A stretch of DNA of 64,000 nt from Sphingomonas sp. BAUL-RG-20F-R05-02 (GTDB lineage: Bacteria > Pseudomonadota > Alphaproteobacteria > Sphingomonadales > Sphingomonadaceae). Location of the stretch: the NCBI RefSeq assembly GCF_022662305.1, contig NZ_JAKNQH010000007.1:124001-188000 (forward strand), read 5' to 3'. How positions within the stretch are numbered: position 1 is the stretch's first letter; each line of letters starts with the position of its first letter. Below the pieces are notes generated by a model, which worked only from the letters and a program-made list of their open reading frames with translations, searched no databases and was not told the DNA's origin. The position numbers and the translations under genes are program-made. Of the stretch, positions 8,563 through 16,872 are shown piece after piece.

Positions 8563-9936
8563 GTGGACGCGGTGTCGCGGGAAAGCATGCTGTTTGCTGC
8601 GATCGGATTTCTGATCGGCGGACTCGATGATCTTGCCATCGATGGGGTGTTCCTCGCCGTCTGGGCGCGGCGCCGACTGCGGCGGGTCGACATCGGCGAT
8701 GGCTTTGTTGCGGATTATCCGATCAAGGCAACACCGCGCTGCTTCGCGGTGTTCGTACCTGCCTGGGACGAAGCGCCGGTGATCGGCGCGATGCTGCGCA
8801 CCACGCTCGCTCGCTATGAAAGTGTCGATTATCGGCTTTACGTCGGCACCTACCCTAATGATCGCGCGACAATCGACGCAGTCGCCGCCGTTGCGGAAAG
8901 AGACGCGCGCGTGCGGTTGGTGATCGGCGAAAATAACGGGCCGACCACCAAGGCGGATTGCCTCAACACGCTGTGGCATGCGCTGAAGCGAGATGAGGCC
9001 GCGGGATCCAGGCAAGCGGCCGCGATCGTGCAGCATGACGCCGAAGACGTGGTGCACCCGCAGGAATTGCGGATTTATGATGCGTTGCTCGACCGCTATT
9101 CGGTCGTCCAGTTGCCGGTGCTGCCGCTGATCGATCGACGCGCCCGGCTCGTTTCGGGCCATTATGCGGATGAGTTCGCGGAGGCGCACGCCAAGAACCT
9201 GCTCGTGCGGCAGGCCCTTGGTGCCGGCATCCCGCTTGCTGGTGTCGGCTGTTGTATCCTGCGGGAGACTTTGGAGACGTTGTCGCAGGCAAGCGAAGGC
9301 AAGCCGTTCGATTCCGGCAGCATCACCGAAGATTACGAACTGGGCCTGACGCTCAGCCGGCTCGGCGCGGACAGCGTGATCGCCCGCGTACGAGAGCGGG
9401 CGGGCGGACCGCTGGTGGCGGTGCGCGCCTATTTCCCGTCCACGGTCGCAACGTCGGTCCGTCAGAAGGCGCGCTGGATGACCGGCATCGCGCTTGCCGG
9501 GTGGGACCGGATCGGCTGGGCGCCGGTACATGATCTGGCGGAACACTGGATGCGCATGCGTGATCGCCGCGCGCCATTTGCGGTGCTGATCCTTGCAGTG
9601 GCCTACATCGCGCTGGTTGTCTCGGCCGGGTCTGCCGTGGCGCATTGGATCGCCGCCACGCCGCGGCCGCGCATCAGCGGCACGACCGCGCGATTGCTGG
9701 AGGTGAATGCGGCGCTGCTCATCTGGCGCATGATGATGCGGGTGGCGTTCACCACCCGGGATTATGGCTGGATCGAAGGGCTGTGGTCGCTCCCGCGCGC
9801 GCTGGTCGGCAATTTCATCGCACTGGTCGCGGTTCGTCGCGCGGTCTGGCACTATGCGCGACTGTTGCGCGGTGCGGATCTGCACTGGGACAAGACCGCG
9901 CACGTGTTTCCCGAAGCCTCGGCGCTGGAGACGTGA
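8563..9936 (+). CDS. NfrB-like membrane glycosyltransferase (family 2)
   Basis: This is a family 2 glycosyltransferase of the NfrB type. An N-terminal membrane segment (MLFAAIGFLIGG) is followed by the GT-A domain with FVPAWDE, the QHDAED metal-binding box near residue 165 and the acceptor motif TEDYELG. QKARWMTG corresponds to the QxxRW motif of processive synthases, and two or three membrane segments follow. In E. coli NfrB makes a secreted polysaccharide that phage N4 uses. This protein is about 457 residues and ends soon after the membrane part, lacking the C-terminal c-di-GMP-binding (MshEN) region of E. coli NfrB. GTG 8563 is chosen by homology; TTG 8533 is an alternative. Confidence 0.85.
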   Translation: MDAVSRESMLFAAIGFLIGGLDDLAIDGVFLAVWARRRLRRVDIGDGFVADYPIKATPRCFAVFVPAWDEAPVIGAMLRTTLARYESVDYRLYVGTYPNDRATIDAVAAVAERDARVRLVIGENNGPTTKADCLNTLWHALKRDEAAGSRQAAAIVQHDAEDVVHPQELRIYDALLDRYSVVQLPVLPLIDRRARLVSGHYADEFAEAHAKNLLVRQALGAGIPLAGVGCCILRETLETLSQASEGKPFDSGSITEDYELGLTLSRLGADSVIARVRERAGGPLVAVRAYFPSTVATSVRQKARWMTGIALAGWDRIGWAPVHDLAEHWMRMRDRRAPFAVLILAVAYIALVVSAGSAVAHWIAATPRPRISGTTARLLEVNAALLIWRMMMRVAFTTRDYGWIEGLWSLPRALVGNFIALVAVRRAVWHYARLLRGADLHWDKTAHVFPEASALET

Positions 9937-10967
9937 TCAGCGGGCCAGGGCGTCCGCTCCGCTTCCTTGGCATGTCGCTGGCGGGCTGGATCGGCTTGCG
10001 CGCGGTGATGTTGTGGCCGCACGTCGCGACCGTGCCGGACCTTGCCCGCGCGCTCGTACCGGGGCTGCCGGTGCGAACGGTGCTGCCGCCGCTCGCGCAA
10101 CTGCCGATGATGACGGCAACGCCGCATGCACCGCTGGCCTGGTGGATGCCCTCTGCGCGCGCGGCGACGGTGCGCGGCGGGCGGCATCGGGATCCCGATC
10201 GGCTGGCGCTCGCGTTGCTTGGCTTCGCTCAGTTCGGGCCGCCCGACGATGCCGCGCCCGAGCCTGCCGCACCGCAACTGCTCGCCGGTCTGCCCCGGCC
10301 GGCGCCGCCGCCGCTTGCCCCAGGTACGGCCGTGCCGTCCCGCTGGTCTGGCAGTTTCTGGCTGGTGGCGCGCGGCGGTGGCGGCGTGACGAGCGCACCG
10401 CTCGGCGGGCAGCTCGGCGGATCGCAGGCGGGTCTGCGGCTGGCCTATCTGCTGGCTCGCAAGCACCGCATCGCAGCGATGGCGCGTGTCACCAGCCCGC
10501 TCGGTTCCGGCCTGCGCGAGGCGGCGGTGGGGCTGGAATGGCAGCCGACGCGACTGCCGGTGCGCATCGTCGCAGAACAGCGCGTGGCGCTGAACGCCGG
10601 CAAGGGCGGCCCGGCGGTGACGCTGGTCGGCGGCTTCGGTCCGCTGCCGATCGGCGGCGGTTTCCGGCTGGAAACCTATGCGCAGGCGGGCGCGATCCAC
10701 CGCGAGCGCACCGAAGGGTTCGTCGATGGCGCGGCGCGTGTTTCGCACCGGGTGATGACGCTCGGCGCGATCCCGCTCGATCTCGGCGCGGGCCTGTGGG
10801 GTGGTGCGCAGCGCGGGGCCGAGCGGCTCGACATAGGTCCCTCGGTTTCGGCCACGCTGCCGATCGCCGGGCGACAGGCGCGGCTCTCGCTCGACTGGCG
10901 TGAACGGGTAGCCGGGCAGGCGCGGCCGGGCTCGGGCGTGGCGCTGACGCTAGGGGCGGATTTCTAG
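9933..10967 (+). CDS. NfrA C-terminal-like / outer-membrane protein paired with NfrB
   Basis: GTG 9933 overlaps the stop of the glycosyltransferase (GTGA), so the two are translationally coupled. The 344-residue product has a hydrophobic N-terminus (FLGMSLAGWIGLRAVMLW), a Pro/Ala-rich linker to about residue 125, and then a region of alternating hydrophobic strands with many Gly (GGQLGGSQAGLRLAYLL onward) ending in ALTLGADF. The terminal Phe is typical of beta-barrel proteins. Position and strand pattern suggest the outer-membrane partner (NfrA C-terminal domain-like) exporting the glycan made by the neighbour. The barrel is inferred. Confidence 0.65.
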   Translation: MISGPGRPLRFLGMSLAGWIGLRAVMLWPHVATVPDLARALVPGLPVRTVLPPLAQLPMMTATPHAPLAWWMPSARAATVRGGRHRDPDRLALALLGFAQFGPPDDAAPEPAAPQLLAGLPRPAPPPLAPGTAVPSRWSGSFWLVARGGGGVTSAPLGGQLGGSQAGLRLAYLLARKHRIAAMARVTSPLGSGLREAAVGLEWQPTRLPVRIVAEQRVALNAGKGGPAVTLVGGFGPLPIGGGFRLETYAQAGAIHRERTEGFVDGAARVSHRVMTLGAIPLDLGAGLWGGAQRGAERLDIGPSVSATLPIAGRQARLSLDWRERVAGQARPGSGVALTLGADF

Positions 10968-11083
10968 AGCAGGCGTGCACTATGCGCCTTTCGGGAGGTC
11001 GTGGGCGGCCAGCGCATTTTTCCGCCGCTCCCCGTCAACCGAGCTTTGCCCCGACCCGCGCAACCGGGTATCGCCCATCGGCA

Positions 11084-11998
11084 ATGGACATCTACCTGCC
11101 GATCGCGAACCTGTCGGTGAACGCGCTGGTGATCGTGCTGCTCGGCGGCGGGGTCGGGTTGCTGTCGGGCCTGCTCGGCGTCGGCGGGGGGTTCCTGACC
11201 ACGCCGTTGCTGATCGTCTACGGCATTCCGCCCACCGTCGCTGCCGCGTCCGCGGCCAGCCAGGTAACCGGCGCGAGCGTGTCGGGCGTGTTCGCGCATT
11301 TCCGACGGGGGGGCGTGGATACCAAGATGGGCGGCGTGCTGGTCGCGGGCGGGCTGCTCGGGTCGCTTGCGGGCGGGCAGGTGTTCCGGCTGCTGCAGGC
11401 GACCGGGCAGATCGATACGGTGATCGCGATCGTCTACGTGCTGCTGCTCGGCTTCATCGGAACGATGATGGCGCGCGAATCGATCGGTGCGATCCGCGTC
11501 GCGCGCGGGGCGCGGGCGCCGCGTGCGCGCAAACGGCGGCATCACCCGCTGGTCGCGGCGCTGCCGTTCCGCACGCGCTTCTACCGCTCGGGCCTGTATA
11601 TCTCGCCGCTGGCGCCGCTGTTGCTGGGCTTCTTCGTCGGCATCCTGACGATCCTGCTCGGTGTCGGCGGCGGCTTCATTCTGGTGCCGGCGATGCTGTA
11701 TCTGCTCGGCATGACCACGCAGGTGGTGGTCGGCACCTCGCTGTTCCAGACGCTGTTCACCACCGCGATGGCAACGATGGTGCACGCCACCACCACCAAG
11801 GCGGTCGATATCGTGCTGGCGGCGCTGCTGCTGCTCGGCTCGGTGGCGGGCGCGCAGGTCGGCGCGCGTTTCGCCGCCAAGGCCAAACCGGAATATCTTC
11901 GGCTCGGCCTCGCGGTGGTGGTGCTGGCGCTGGCGGTGTGGATCGCGATCGGGCTGGGGTGGCGACCGGCGGAAATCTATTCGGTCGAAGTGTCGTGA
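11084..11998 (+). CDS. TSUP-family (TauE/SafE) membrane transporter
   Basis: The 304-residue integral membrane protein has the duplicated TSUP signature: GLLSGLLGVGGGFLTTPLL in the first half and GILTILLGVGGGFILVPAML in the second. About eight membrane segments are visible, with a basic cytoplasmic loop (RAPRARKRRHH) between the halves. Family members export sulfite, sulfonates or related organosulfur anions; the substrate here is unknown. ATG 11084 is chosen because upstream in-frame residues are not transporter-like. Its stop overlaps the GTG of the TIGR02186 gene. Confidence 0.9.
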   Translation: MDIYLPIANLSVNALVIVLLGGGVGLLSGLLGVGGGFLTTPLLIVYGIPPTVAAASAASQVTGASVSGVFAHFRRGGVDTKMGGVLVAGGLLGSLAGGQVFRLLQATGQIDTVIAIVYVLLLGFIGTMMARESIGAIRVARGARAPRARKRRHHPLVAALPFRTRFYRSGLYISPLAPLLLGFFVGILTILLGVGGGFILVPAMLYLLGMTTQVVVGTSLFQTLFTTAMATMVHATTTKAVDIVLAALLLLGSVAGAQVGARFAAKAKPEYLRLGLAVVVLALAVWIAIGLGWRPAEIYSVEVS

Positions 11999-12765
11999 GG
12001 GTTTTAGCGTCGGCACTGCTGTTGCTTGCGCCCTTGCTGATGGCGACCGCGAACAAGCCCGTGCTGGTCCCCGACGTGGCGCAACGGCAGGTCGAGATCG
12101 TCTACAGCTTCACCGGCGCGGACCTGCTGCTGTTCGGCGCGATCCTCTACCCCGGCGGACGCCTGCCCGATGACGACAAGCCCACCGACATCGTCGTGGT
12201 GGTGAAAGGCCCGACGCAATCGATCCTGATGCGCGAGAAGGAGAAGCTGGGCGGGCTGATCTGGGTCAACGCCGCGCGCCAGCGCTACCGCTCCGCGCCG
12301 AGCTTCTACGCGATCGCCTCGTCGCGGCCGATCGCGCGACTGCTCGACGATCGGACGCGGGCGATCTACGAACTCGGCCTCGACAGCCTGCAACTCTCGG
12401 CCGCCTCCAGCGCGGCCAGCGCCGAGCAGACTCGCTTCGCGCGCGGTCTGGTCGATCTCAAACGGCGGACCGGCCTGTACGTACAGGCGCCGGGCAAGGT
12501 CGAGATCACCGATGGCGTGCTGTACCGCGCGGTGGTGACGATCCCCGCGCGCGTGCCGGTCGGGCGCTTTACCGCGGAGACGTTTCTCGTCCGCGATGGC
12601 CGGGTGCTTGCGGTGGCGACGCGCGAGATCGAGATTCGCAAGTCTGGCTTCGAGCGATTCGTCGCCCGCTCGGCCGAGCGGCATGCATTGTTGTACGGGC
12701 TCGTCGCGGTGGCGCTGTCGGTCGCGTTCGGCTGGGGCGCGGGCATGGTGGCGCGGCGGTTCTAG
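11995..12765 (+). CDS. TIGR02186 family protein (TSUP partner)
   Basis: GTG 11995 overlaps the transporter stop by four bases. The 256-residue product has an N-terminal signal-like segment (VRVLASALLLLAPLLM), a periplasmic beta-rich domain with the family segments QRQVEIVYSFTGADLLLFGAI and DIVVVVKGP, and a C-terminal membrane helix (LLYGLVAVALSVAFGWGAGM). The pair TSUP plus TIGR02186 recurs in alphaproteobacteria, pointing to a periplasmic accessory of the exporter. The biochemical role is not known. Confidence 0.85.
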   Translation: MRVLASALLLLAPLLMATANKPVLVPDVAQRQVEIVYSFTGADLLLFGAILYPGGRLPDDDKPTDIVVVVKGPTQSILMREKEKLGGLIWVNAARQRYRSAPSFYAIASSRPIARLLDDRTRAIYELGLDSLQLSAASSAASAEQTRFARGLVDLKRRTGLYVQAPGKVEITDGVLYRAVVTIPARVPVGRFTAETFLVRDGRVLAVATREIEIRKSGFERFVARSAERHALLYGLVAVALSVAFGWGAGMVARRF

Positions 12766-12791
12766 CCGCGCGCTGCCTTCACCCCGCACCG

Positions 12792-12822
12792 AAGATCGGG
12801 CAAGCGCGCCAAACCCGATCTT
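12792..12822 (+). terminator. Probable terminator after the TSUP operon
   Basis: AAGATCGGG (12792-12800) pairs perfectly with CCCGATCTT (12814-12822) and is followed by TTAC. The T-run is short. It lies 27 bases after the TIGR02186 stop and before the HerA-like gene. Confidence 0.55.
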
Positions 12823-12875
12823 TACGACTCATCCGTAAGGGTCGTCCAATCAACAGGGTGGGACCAACAGACGCA

Positions 12876-14528
12876 ATGACCGAGATGCCGGGCGCCGACG
12901 CCTTCGTCACATCCGCCGATTCGCTCGCGGCCGTGCGCGACCCGATCGGCATGGTGATGGAGATTGCCGGATCGAGCAGCCAGGTGATGCTCGATCCCGA
13001 TTGCCTGACGGCGATCGGGGGTCATCCCGATCCGATCGTCGCGGCGGCCGGTTCTGTCGGCAGCCCGATCAAGATGCGCGTCGGCGGTATCTGGCTGGTC
13101 GCGAGTGTGCGTTCGCTGAAACTCACCGATGGCGGCGATCGGATCGCGGCGGTGGTCGATTTCCTTGGTGAAGGCGACGAACATCCCGGCACCGGCGTGC
13201 TAAGCCGCTTCCGGCGTGGCGTGACGCGCTATCCGACGCCGGGCTGCTACGTCTACCCGGCCGCCACGGCAGATCTCAAGCAGATCTACGCCACCGAGGA
13301 TCGCGCCCATATCGAGATCGGTACGGTATATCCCACGCGCGACGTGCGCGCCGCGCTGTATGTCGATGCGATGCTCGGTAAGCATTTCGCGCTGTTGGGA
13401 TCGACCGGCACCGGCAAGTCGACCACCGCCGCCCTGATCCTGCACCGCATCTGCGATCTCGCGCCGCAGGGGCATATCCTGATGATTGATCCGCACGGCG
13501 AGTATGCCGCTGCGTTTCGGTCGAACGGCGCGATCTTCGACGTGTCCAATCTCCAGATGCCGTACTGGCTGATGAATTTCGCGGAACATTGCGAGGTGTT
13601 CCTGACCTCGACCGGATCGTCGCGGCAGATGGATGCCGACATTTTGGCCAAATGCCTGCTGCTCGCACGCGCCAAGAGCCGGCTGGGGCAGGAGATCGCC
13701 AAACTGACGGTGGATGCGCCGATTCCGTATCTGCTCAGCGATCTGCTCAACTTTATCCAGGCGGAAATGGGCAAGCTCGACCGGGCGGGCGACACCGCGC
13801 CGTACATGCGGCTGAAAACCAAGATCGAGGAGATCAAGAGCGATCCTCGCTATGGTTTCATGTTCTCCGGGCTGCTGGTGGCGGACACGATGGCCGCGTT
13901 CATCGAACGCATCTTTCGCCTGCCCGGCGGCGGCAAGCCGATCTCGATCATCGACGTGTCGGGCGTGCCGTCCGAAATCACCTCTGTAGTGGTGGCGGTG
14001 CTGAGTCGGATGGTGTTCGATTTCGCGATCTGGTCGCGTAACGAACCGCAGCGCCCGATCCTGCTCGTCTGCGAGGAAGCGCACCGCTACATCCCCAACG
14101 ATCGAAACGGCGACGCCTCATCGGTCGGCAAGATCCTCAGCCGAATCGCGAAGGAAGGCCGCAAATACGGCGTGTCGCTCGGGCTCATCACGCAGCGCCC
14201 GTCCGATCTGGCGGAAGGCGTGCTGTCGCAATGCGGCACGATCATCTCGATGCGGCTCAACAATGATCGCGATCAGGCGTTCGTCCGCGCCGCCATGCCG
14301 GAGGGCGCACGCGGCTTCCTCGATTCGATCCCGGCTTTGCGCAACCGCGAGTGCATCATCTGCGGCGAGGGTGTCGCCATCCCAATCCGCGTCGCGTTCG
14401 ACGGGCTGGAGGAGGCGAAGCGGCCGGCATCCGAAGACCCGCTGTTCTCCGAATCGTGGACGGAAGTCGGCGGCGAGGACGAGATCATTGCCCGCACGAT
14501 CAGGCGGTGGCGGGCGCAGGGGCGGTAG
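12876..14528 (+). CDS. HerA/DUF87-type ATPase
   Basis: This 550-residue FtsK/HerA-superfamily ATPase has an N-terminal beta-barrel (HAS-barrel-like, residues about 1-110), Walker A GSTGTGKST near residue 175, and MIDPHGEYAAAF typical of DUF87 proteins. ILLVCEEAHRYIP is the Walker B region, and EGRKYGVSLGLITQRPSDL is the sensor segment. HerA-like motors pump or translocate DNA in end processing and defence. No NurA nuclease or Sir2 partner is adjacent, so the housekeeping stand-alone form common in alphaproteobacteria is likelier. I choose ATG 12876; GTG 12858 is in frame. Confidence 0.85.
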   Translation: MTEMPGADAFVTSADSLAAVRDPIGMVMEIAGSSSQVMLDPDCLTAIGGHPDPIVAAAGSVGSPIKMRVGGIWLVASVRSLKLTDGGDRIAAVVDFLGEGDEHPGTGVLSRFRRGVTRYPTPGCYVYPAATADLKQIYATEDRAHIEIGTVYPTRDVRAALYVDAMLGKHFALLGSTGTGKSTTAALILHRICDLAPQGHILMIDPHGEYAAAFRSNGAIFDVSNLQMPYWLMNFAEHCEVFLTSTGSSRQMDADILAKCLLLARAKSRLGQEIAKLTVDAPIPYLLSDLLNFIQAEMGKLDRAGDTAPYMRLKTKIEEIKSDPRYGFMFSGLLVADTMAAFIERIFRLPGGGKPISIIDVSGVPSEITSVVVAVLSRMVFDFAIWSRNEPQRPILLVCEEAHRYIPNDRNGDASSVGKILSRIAKEGRKYGVSLGLITQRPSDLAEGVLSQCGTIISMRLNNDRDQAFVRAAMPEGARGFLDSIPALRNRECIICGEGVAIPIRVAFDGLEEAKRPASEDPLFSESWTEVGGEDEIIARTIRRWRAQGR

Positions 14529-14534
14529 CGTCTT

Positions 14535-14560
14535 GATGCAAAACTTAAAAGTTTTGCATC
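14535..14560. repeat. Perfect 11-bp palindromic element containing GATGCAAAA
   Basis: GATGCAAAACT (14535-14545) and AGTTTTGCATC (14550-14560) are exact inverted copies around TAAA, seven bases after the HerA stop. It could be a terminator or a protein-binding site. Shared words recur at 15032, 25881 and 34064. Confidence 0.7.
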
Positions 14561-14590
14561 AGGAAGCTAGGAAGCGATCCAAAGCCACCA

Positions 14591-14929
14591 TCATCGGATT
14601 GCTGCTCGGCTTGCCCATCTTGAGCCGCCTATGATTACAGCACCGAGAGCCCAAATCAGCGCTAGCTGAAAAACGCTTGCTCCGATCGCTAACGGCAAGA
14701 CAGATTTACCGCTGACCTCAAATTGATGCTCTGCAAATTTGACGCAGGCGCTACCGGAATTAGCGACATGTAAATGGCACGACCCAAGGTTGCGGAGGTA
14801 TATTCCCACATGCTCGCGCGATAGCGATGACCAACGCAGCAAGGTGGCAATAACTAACCAAACCACGGAAAATATGGTGCCGACGCGAAGCCAGAACCGT
14901 AGCGGCATGCGGAGAAGAGCTTCAACCAC
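14591..14929 (-). CDS. Small two-helix membrane protein, unknown family
   Basis: The 112-residue product has two clear membrane segments, FWLRVGTIFSVVWLVIATLL (residues about 12-31) and VLPLAIGASVFQLALIWALG near residues 78-97. Between them is a loop with two cysteines and the segment SREHVGIYLRNLGSCHLHV. Organisation and charge pattern look like a genuine protein. The start is GTG 14929 or ATG 14908; neither has a good ribosome-binding site. The surrounding 500 bases are visibly AT-richer than the neighbours and are flanked by direct copies of TTTTGCATCA, suggesting acquisition. I do not recognise the family. Confidence 0.55.
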   Translation of the reverse strand: MVEALLRMPLRFWLRVGTIFSVVWLVIATLLRWSSLSREHVGIYLRNLGSCHLHVANSGSACVKFAEHQFEVSGKSVLPLAIGASVFQLALIWALGAVIIGGSRWASRAAIR

Positions 14930-15031
14930 GCGGATGCTTCCAATAGTAACAGGCCATCAAAGCACGTCGGCGGTGTTCCTAAAAGTGACAAATGGCGGGC
15001 TTCAGCTAGGCGACCATGCGAAATTCACAAA

Positions 15032-15041
15032 TTTTGCATCA
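15032..15041. repeat. Direct repeat TTTTGCATCA, second copy
   Basis: Identical to 14552-14561, so the pair brackets the AT-richer segment with the small membrane-protein gene. A third copy lies at 34064-34073 between the murein-recycling genes. Confidence 0.6.
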
Positions 15042-15118
15042 AGTGAAAGGTGCACAAAACCAGGCACGCCGCTGATGTATAATTCTAATGCACAAGCAGG
15101 TTGCGGCCGTGTCGTCGC

Positions 15119-16597
15119 TTACCGCCCCACCTTCACCGCCAACAAAGATCCCACCCGCGCCTTGAACGCACGCAGCGCCTCGCCCGAGAGTTGCACCACG
15201 CTCGACATCGAGATGCTGCGCGGATTGACGGAAACGCCGTTCTTCCACACTTCCCAATGCAGGTGCGGCCCGGTCGAAAGGCCCGTTGAACCGACATAGC
15301 CGATCACCGTCCCGCGCGCGACACGCGTTCCGGGGCGCACCGCGATACGGCTCATGTGGCCATAGCCCGTCACGATCCCGCCGCCGCTCGCCAGCTTGAC
15401 GAAGTTGCCGTAGCCACCGGTGCGGCCGGCGAACTGGACCACGCCGTCCATCGCGGCGTGGATCGGCGAGCCCCATGGTGCGCCGATGTCCAGCCCCTTG
15501 TGCATCTTGAGGTACCCCAAGATCGGGTGCATCCGCAGGCCGAAGCTGGAGGTGATGTGCCCCGCCACCGGCATCCCCATCACCCCGCGCTGCTCGGTCT
15601 GGCCGGACGACTCGAACCACTGCGCGCGGTCGCCGTCGCCCCATTTCACCAGTTGCAGCCGGCGCCCGCCGCCACGGTTCAGCCCGGCGAACAGCAACCC
15701 GCCCAGTTGCACCTCGCCGGTGGCGGCGCGCGCCTGTTCGACGATGATGTCGAAACTGTCCGCGGCATGCACGTCGCTGCCCACCGACAGCCGGCTGGCG
15801 ATCGCGCGGATGTACGATTCGACCGCCTTGGCGGGCGCGCCGGCAGCGCGCGCGGAGCGGTACAGGCTGGAGCCGACCAGGCCCTGAATCCGCAGCGGGG
15901 TATGGTCGATCGCGATCACCTGCCGGCTGAGCGCGAGCGCCCCACCGACGCGCTTCAGCGACAGTTGCAGGTCAAAGCGCGCGCGGAACGACAGCGCGTC
16001 GAGCGGGCGTGCCACCGCCTTGCTGTCGCGTCGGCCGAGCGTCAGGTCGATTTGCGTGCCGGGCGTGAGATCGCCGAGCGAGGTCGCGCTGGTGATGAGC
16101 CGCACCGCTTGGTCGGAGTCCCGCTCCGACACGCCGGCGCGGCGCAGCACCGCGGCGAAGCTGTCGCCCGTGCCGTAACTTGCCGACAGGTCGATGCTCG
16201 GCCGCTCGGGCGTTTCGGTGAGGGGGGCCACGAAATCGGTCGCCGCCATGCGGTGGCCGGTGTCGGCGCCGTAGGCGAGCGGCGCGATCGATTGCGCGCG
16301 CGCTTCGTCCCACTGGTCGCCGGTGAGCGGTGCGGCGACATCGCCGGCGATCGGGTGGCCGCGACCGGGCGACAGCATCAGCGCGCCCGCGCACAGCGCG
16401 GTGCAGGTGAGGGCGCCGCGCCACCACTGCGCCGATCCGATCTGCGATCCCAGATCCGGCACCCAGTCGATCTTCTCGACGCCGCTGCGGAGGCGATCGA
16501 ATGCGGTCGGAGCAGGGAGCGGCACCAGCGCGCGGCCGAACGACACCGTCGCCGTGCCGCCGGCCTGTTCGATCCCGGATTCGTTACGCAAGAACAA
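15119..16597 (-). CDS. M23 (LytM) family peptidoglycan endopeptidase
   Basis: The 492-residue protein has an N-terminal membrane anchor near residues 60-78 (GALTCTALCAGALMLSPG), a long periplasmic region resembling OapA/MepM-type substrate-recognition domains, and a C-terminal M23 domain. The zinc ligands are visible in HKGLDIGAPWG and HLHWEVW. Such enzymes cut peptide cross-links to allow wall growth. The start is TTG 16597 (no ATG occurs before the anchor). The region between this start and the Suv3-like gene (about 275 bases) holds the two divergent promoters and no gene. Confidence 0.9.
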   Translation of the reverse strand: MFLRNESGIEQAGGTATVSFGRALVPLPAPTAFDRLRSGVEKIDWVPDLGSQIGSAQWWRGALTCTALCAGALMLSPGRGHPIAGDVAAPLTGDQWDEARAQSIAPLAYGADTGHRMAATDFVAPLTETPERPSIDLSASYGTGDSFAAVLRRAGVSERDSDQAVRLITSATSLGDLTPGTQIDLTLGRRDSKAVARPLDALSFRARFDLQLSLKRVGGALALSRQVIAIDHTPLRIQGLVGSSLYRSARAAGAPAKAVESYIRAIASRLSVGSDVHAADSFDIIVEQARAATGEVQLGGLLFAGLNRGGGRRLQLVKWGDGDRAQWFESSGQTEQRGVMGMPVAGHITSSFGLRMHPILGYLKMHKGLDIGAPWGSPIHAAMDGVVQFAGRTGGYGNFVKLASGGGIVTGYGHMSRIAVRPGTRVARGTVIGYVGSTGLSTGPHLHWEVWKNGVSVNPRSISMSSVVQLSGEALRAFKARVGSLLAVKVGR

Positions 16598-16872
16598 GGC
16601 TGACTGCCCCCGATACCACGCCGCCCAACACGTTAGACCCCCGGCGTGAGGCCGAATCCCGTGTGGCGATGAAAAGTGAAAGTCAATTTAACCGCGCTGC
16701 CGCGCCCGTGCCGCTGCGGTGAAGCGTTCGGCAGGTGAGACAATGCTGTCGATTAACCAAATACCACAAGCATGCGATATGGTTAGCGCGGACCACTCCC
16801 TAAGGGCTTTCCGAACATCACGGCGGCCATGGGGTTGCGCATCGCCGTGCGCGGGGCGATGTTGATGGCGTC

